Source: Oscillospiraceae bacterium (GTDB taxonomy: Bacteria; Bacillota; Clostridia; Oscillospirales; Oscillospiraceae). Taken from it: 42,798 nucleotides of DNA. Position numbers and translations under genes: made by a program. The stretch covers positions 1 through 42,798 of the forward strand of contig JAGBIE010000008.1 of the NCBI GenBank assembly GCA_017935145.1, in the 5' to 3' direction. This document shows positions 39,885-42,798 of this stretch, in pieces. A model generated the notes under the pieces. The model was not told the origin of the DNA. It made no database searches and saw nothing but the letters and a program-made list of their open reading frames with translations. Numbering within the stretch: the stretch's first letter is position 1; each line of letters opens with the position of its first letter.

Positions 39885-39897
39885 AAGGCAAAACGAG

Positions 39898-41676
39898 TTA
39901 TTCGATGGTGGAGGAGACATCCTTGCCGTCCACAAACCACTTGCCAATGGTGCTTCCGTTGTTGAACACTTTCCCATCAATACCAGTGCATTTGTTGAAA
40001 TGGATTTCTGTGCCAGTCAGATTGCTGTCAATGCGCTGGAAATTATCGGCAAAGGTGCAGTTGTTCAGCACCGCGTCTTGATAGAAACGCAAAACGCCAT
40101 AGTTGTAGGTTTTCAGGAAGGTGCAGTTGTTCATCTCCACGTGCTTGATTGCCGTGCCAAAAGAACTCCATCCGTCAAAGGTGCAGTTGTTGAAGATGAT
40201 GTTGCCGTTGCCACTATCAAAGTTGGCAGAATAGGAATGGGCAGATACAAATTCGCAGTTTTCAAAGGTGACAGTACCCTGCACGTTGCCACCGTAGAAA
40301 TAGGTGAATTTTGCGTTCTGCACGGTTACATTGTCGGTAAATTTTACAGTGTAGTAGAAATCACCCAAAGTTGCCCCTTGGGCATCCACAATCAGCGCGC
40401 CACTGTTGATGGCATCCTTCACATCGGTGAGGGAAGAGGCTTCTGCCCGCTTGGGAGATACTGCAAAAACGCCGTTTTCCTCGGTGGTTTCGTAACCCTT
40501 GACCAAAAAACTGGTAGAGGCGGGGTCAAAGCCTTCAAATTTGCCACCCTTTACCGCGATGGAAGAACTGCCATCCTCGGCAGAGTTCAGTGTCCAAACA
40601 TTCTCTGTGTGGGCAAAGTAGCCATCTGTGATGGTAATTTTGCCACCGCCCACGGCATAAATCAGGTCGGCTGCGTGGCCGTCCACAGCATCGGCATAGG
40701 TCTTTTCGTTTTGGTAGCTGCCGCCCTGAAGGAGCGCCTCGCCGCCATCGGCATATACCGCCACGGCAGGACCTTCACCGCCTCTGCCACAGATGACGTT
40801 GCCATCTCCTACGATGGTCAACTTGCCACCGTCAATCACATAGAACACGGTATCGGGAGAGGCGATATCATAGCCGTTGAGGTCAATGGTGACGGTCTGA
40901 TCCACCACAAGGCAAATGGCGGAGGGGGTAGTTTTCTCCGTCAAAGCAATATCGTTGGCAAGGATAATGTTGCCACCCTCTTTTACTGCGGATAAAAGTT
41001 CTTCCGCAGAATATACCGCACCGGGGGTGCTGGGGAAGAGGAGATTATCCTCCGCCAACAGTACCTGCTCCTGCAGACGCTGTAACACTGTGGCAGTTTG
41101 GGCACGGGTGGCGGTAGACTTGGGAGAAAGTTTTCCGTCTATGCCCTTGAGCAATCCTTCGCCAACAGCCCATGCCACGGCATTTTTGGCAAAATCGGAA
41201 ATATCCGCAGTGTCAGAATAGGCGCTAAGGAGCGTGCCTTCCGCCAACATAGACTTGCCTTCCATGGCGGAATATCGGTGGAACATGGTCACCATCTGCT
41301 CGCGGGTGATGATGTCCTGCGGACCAAATTTTCCGTTGCCGTAGCCCAAGGCGATGTTTTGGGCGCTTGCCCAGCGCACGGCTTCTACATACCACCCGTG
41401 GGCGGGAATGTCTGTGTAGTCCATGGCGTAATTCACCACAGGTTCACCTGCCAAACGCCACAGAATCGTAACCATTTGGGCGCGGGTGGTCACACCGTGG
41501 GGGTCAAAACCATTGTCCGTACCCTCCATGAGACCATTTTCCTGCACATATGCCACCGATTCATAAAACCAATGGGACTCGTGCACATCGATAAAGGGGC
41601 TTTCTACTGCCAGTGCGCCCGCGCCCAAAGAAAGAGTGAGAGCGCAGACAAGAAATAAGGTAATCCATTTTTTCAT
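39898..41676 (-). CDS. S-layer homology (SLH) surface protein with beta-helix-like domain
   Basis: The 592-residue protein has a signal peptide (about 1-23, ALTLSLGAGALA). Three SLH domains follow (about 25-205), each with a pattern like FIDVHESHWFYESVAYVQEN and GVTTRAQMVTILWR, which bind secondary cell wall polymers. Residues 220-590 are short repeated strands (VTIDLNGYDIASPD, TIVGDGNVICG, VEMNNCTFLKTYN), consistent with a right-handed beta-helix. The phrase VTIDLNGYDI echoes VTIDFNGYKI of the surface protein at 12614. AGGAGG precedes the ATG at 41676. The ligand is unknown. Confidence 0.92.
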   Translation of the reverse strand: MKKWITLFLVCALTLSLGAGALAVESPFIDVHESHWFYESVAYVQENGLMEGTDNGFDPHGVTTRAQMVTILWRLAGEPVVNYAMDYTDIPAHGWYVEAVRWASAQNIALGYGNGKFGPQDIITREQMVTMFHRYSAMEGKSMLAEGTLLSAYSDTADISDFAKNAVAWAVGEGLLKGIDGKLSPKSTATRAQTATVLQRLQEQVLLAEDNLLFPSTPGAVYSAEELLSAVKEGGNIILANDIALTEKTTPSAICLVVDQTVTIDLNGYDIASPDTVFYVIDGGKLTIVGDGNVICGRGGEGPAVAVYADGGEALLQGGSYQNEKTYADAVDGHAADLIYAVGGGKITITDGYFAHTENVWTLNSAEDGSSSIAVKGGKFEGFDPASTSFLVKGYETTEENGVFAVSPKRAEASSLTDVKDAINSGALIVDAQGATLGDFYYTVKFTDNVTVQNAKFTYFYGGNVQGTVTFENCEFVSAHSYSANFDSGNGNIIFNNCTFDGWSSFGTAIKHVEMNNCTFLKTYNYGVLRFYQDAVLNNCTFADNFQRIDSNLTGTEIHFNKCTGIDGKVFNNGSTIGKWFVDGKDVSSTIE

Positions 41677-41733
41677 TTTATTTTCCTCCTGTAGGATATT
41701 TGCGCAGACAGATAGGTTCGACTTGGGGAACAA

Positions 41734-41940
41734 TCAAAGAAAGAGTTCCACATAGCACCCCTCACATAACTGACCACAGCCCTCCACATAATACTGACGG
41801 CGGGACAAGGGACGCGTTTTGGGCGTGGCAGTTTTCCTGCCACAAACCACGCAGGTTTCATAGCCTAACATGTCTGCTTTTGGTATATTGTTTGGGGTTT
41901 TGTCAGGTTTTTTCCGTTTTTTGTTCTGCAACCAGACCAT
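41734..41940 (-). CDS. Small zinc-ribbon-like protein
   Basis: The 68-residue basic protein has four cysteines in two pairs, CVVC and CEGC (with another Cys in EGCGQLC), as in small zinc ribbons; KKRKKPDK at the N-terminus could contact nucleic acid. The ATG at 41940 has GGAGG nine bases upstream, whereas the ATG at 42018 would run through the promoter. It is divergent from an XRE regulator and has a near-perfect promoter. I do not recognise its function. Confidence 0.75.
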   Translation of the reverse strand: MVWLQNKKRKKPDKTPNNIPKADMLGYETCVVCGRKTATPKTRPLSRRQYYVEGCGQLCEGCYVELFL

Positions 41941-42005
41941 TGTTTCTTGCCTCCATTCTTCAGAGAAACCCGAAAACTCTACTCTTATAATTATATATTG
42001 GAATA

Positions 42006-42034
42006 AATATATATCCAAACAAGCGAATTGTCAA
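42006..42034 (-). promoter_or_regulatory. Promoter of the zinc-ribbon gene
   Basis: On the minus strand TTGACA (42029-42034) and TATATT (42006-42011) have a 17-base spacer. The -35 overlaps that of the divergent XRE promoter. Confidence 0.65.
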
Positions 42035-42057
42035 GCGGTTCTATATTTTAGTAGAAT
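42028..42057 (+). promoter_or_regulatory. Promoter of the XRE gene at 42079
   Basis: TTGTCA (42028-42033) and TAGAAT (42052-42057) with an 18-base spacer; the -35 shares five bases with the divergent promoter's -35. Confidence 0.5.
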
Positions 42058-42078
42058 AATACACGAGGTGAAGAAAAG

Positions 42079-42285
42079 ATGATTTGCGTCTGTTTAGAGC
42101 GTACTCTGACCAAGGCGGGAATGACCCGCTATGAACTGGCGAAAAAAACTGGCATTTCCTACCCAATCATCGATAAATACTACAAAAACAAAGTAACTCG
42201 CTACGACCGCAATGTTCTCACCCGCATCTGTCTGGTGCTCCACTGCGATATTGCAGATATTCTGGAGTGGACAGAAGAAACCTAA
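42079..42285 (+). CDS. XRE-family DNA-binding regulator
   Basis: The 68-residue protein is a single Cro/C1 helix-turn-helix: MTRYELAKKTGISYPIIDKY covers the two core helices, and LTRICLVLHCDIADILEW is the characteristic end. GAGGTG lies nine bases before the ATG. It is divergent from the zinc-ribbon gene, and their -35 boxes overlap, so one bound protein could control both. A tRNA pair follows. Confidence 0.9.
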   Translation: MICVCLERTLTKAGMTRYELAKKTGISYPIIDKYYKNKVTRYDRNVLTRICLVLHCDIADILEWTEET

Positions 42286-42355
42286 TCTCCGCAAAAGAGG
42301 AGTGTGGATTTGCCCGCTCCTCTTTCCCTTTTGGGACTCTTTTTGAAAAAAGAGG

Positions 42356-42384
42356 TTGACAAACGGGGCAGGGATGGGTATAAT
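42356..42384 (+). promoter_or_regulatory. tRNA operon promoter
   Basis: TTGACA (42356-42361) and TATAAT (42379-42384) with a 17-base spacer, a perfect consensus 17 bases ahead of tRNA-Thr. Confidence 0.88.
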
Positions 42385-42401
42385 CAATCCTGCGCTATGA
42401 T

Positions 42402-42477
42402 GCTGGTATAGCTCAGTTGGTAGAGCAGCTGATTTGTAATCAGCAGGTCGGGGGTTCGAGTCCGTCTACCAGCTCCA
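42402..42477 (+). tRNA. tRNA-Thr (anticodon TGT)
   Basis: The 76-base cloverleaf begins GCTGGTATAGCTCAGTTGG. The anticodon arm is CTGAT-TTGTAAT-style with TGT, the T-arm has GGTTCGAGTCC, and the acceptor end CTACCAGC pairs with GCTGG. The CCA end is encoded (42475-42477). Confidence 0.95.
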
Positions 42478-42508
42478 GCCTTTTTTCGGCTCATAGCCAA
42501 GTGAATAT

Positions 42509-42593
42509 GGGGGAATTCCCGAGTGGCCAAAGGGGGCAGACTGTAAATCTGTTGTCAGTGACTTCGGTGGTTCAAATCCACCTTCCCCCACCA
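42509..42593 (+). tRNA. tRNA-Tyr (anticodon GTA)
   Basis: The 85-base class II tRNA has acceptor GGGGGAA pairing with TTCCCCC, anticodon loop CTGTAAA (GTA), a long variable arm (GTCAGTGAC region) and T-arm GGTTCAAATCC. The CCA end is encoded. It lies 31 bases after tRNA-Thr in the same unit. Confidence 0.95.
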
Positions 42594-42596
42594 TCA

Positions 42597-42629
42597 TTGC
42601 CGAACAAAAATGTTCGGCAATGTTTTTTT
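42597..42629 (+). terminator. tRNA operon terminator
   Basis: TTGCCGAACA, loop AAAA, then TGTTCGGCAA and a run of seven T. It directly follows tRNA-Tyr. Confidence 0.9.
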
Positions 42630-42750
42630 CCAGTGATACCAAGGGTTTGCGGGCTTTTTTCTCGCAAAAATTGAGTTTCATTTTCATAGATCGGGTTAGC
42701 CCGTTTTTCCTTTGATGATGGATTCGAACCAGGTGTCACCCACCAATTGC

Positions 42751-42781
42751 AGCCGGACTTTGAAAAGAGTCCGGCTTTTTT
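42751..42781 (+). terminator. Terminator-like hairpin at window end
   Basis: AGCCGGACT, eight-base loop, AGTCCGGCT followed by T-run. No accepted gene lies between this and the tRNA terminator, so it may end a small RNA or a gene whose other features are not recognisable. Confidence 0.65.
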
Positions 42782-42798
42782 CATGCCCATTTCTCGTA

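Noticed and set aside
42721..42750. Possible tRNA from GGATTCGAACC on the plus strand
   Set aside because: Only the T-arm-like 11 bases fit; no acceptor stem, anticodon arm or CCA can be built on either strand.
42572..42790. Minus-strand 72-codon open frame
   Set aside because: It reads through the tRNA-Tyr 3' end and two terminator hairpins and has no ribosome binding site.

Overview
The window looks like chromosomal DNA of a Gram-positive anaerobe of the Clostridia, probably Oscillospirales-like. This is inferred from gene content, not from a search. Supporting points are Gram-positive style genes (Soj/Spo0J-type ParAB with parS, LexA, NrnA-type DHH proteins, YitT, an SLH-domain surface protein, lipoproteins with Bacillota lipoboxes), strong AGGAGG ribosome binding sites, a PPi-dependent phosphofructokinase beside a class II aldolase, and moderate GC content with dispersed palindromic intergenic repeats.

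Layout. 1-4495: a leftward parA-parB-membrane protein-serS operon with a parS site, bounded on both sides by inverted copies of one intergenic repeat. 4496-6446: leftward small membrane gene, lexA with a candidate self-operator, and a PflX-like radical SAM gene. 6568-12424: a second parS in the leader of an RlmCD-type 23S rRNA methyltransferase gene, then small hypothetical genes, an AT-rich two-gene insert (8361-9386), a CrtO-like membrane protein, a GNAT protein with an extra membrane/C-terminal part, and a membrane-anchored GDPD. 12614-18251: a surface beta-helix-like protein, then two copies of a module in which the same 51-residue protein diverges from a small DNA-binding protein (XRE at one locus, ribbon-helix-helix at the other). 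Between the copies lie divergent fba and pfp. 18294-20867: MATE exporter and ion-transporter-superfamily permease.

20965-31546: a long rightward run with a fused NT5C nucleotidase/guanylate-kinase-like protein, a PHP phosphoesterase, an RDD membrane protein, then a complete CUT1-type ABC importer (ATPase, two permeases, binding lipoprotein). It is followed directly by a surface SNase/OB-fold lipoprotein and a lipoprotein with three nearly identical repeats. 31613-35239: a leftward nrnA-like, nrnA-like, surE operon with ATGA overlaps, divergent from a 5'-3' exonuclease. Nucleases and nucleotidases are therefore unusually dense from 21 to 35 kb.

35287-42798: a DUF4417-like composite protein, a rhodanese lipoprotein, an XRE regulator divergent from a histidine/cysteine-rich lipoprotein (ideal promoter filled by a 20-bp palindrome), NUDIX, YitT, the SLH surface protein, a small zinc-ribbon gene divergent from another XRE gene, and tRNA-Thr and tRNA-Tyr.

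Most promising for novelty: the duplicated 51-residue-protein modules with exchanged regulators, and the importer-nuclease-repeat lipoprotein operon, which may be a surface nucleic-acid or nucleotide scavenging system. A near-identical GGTGGTG terminator hairpin recurs six times. Boundaries, starts and regulatory sites were read by eye; family assignments come from motif recognition and no search was run.
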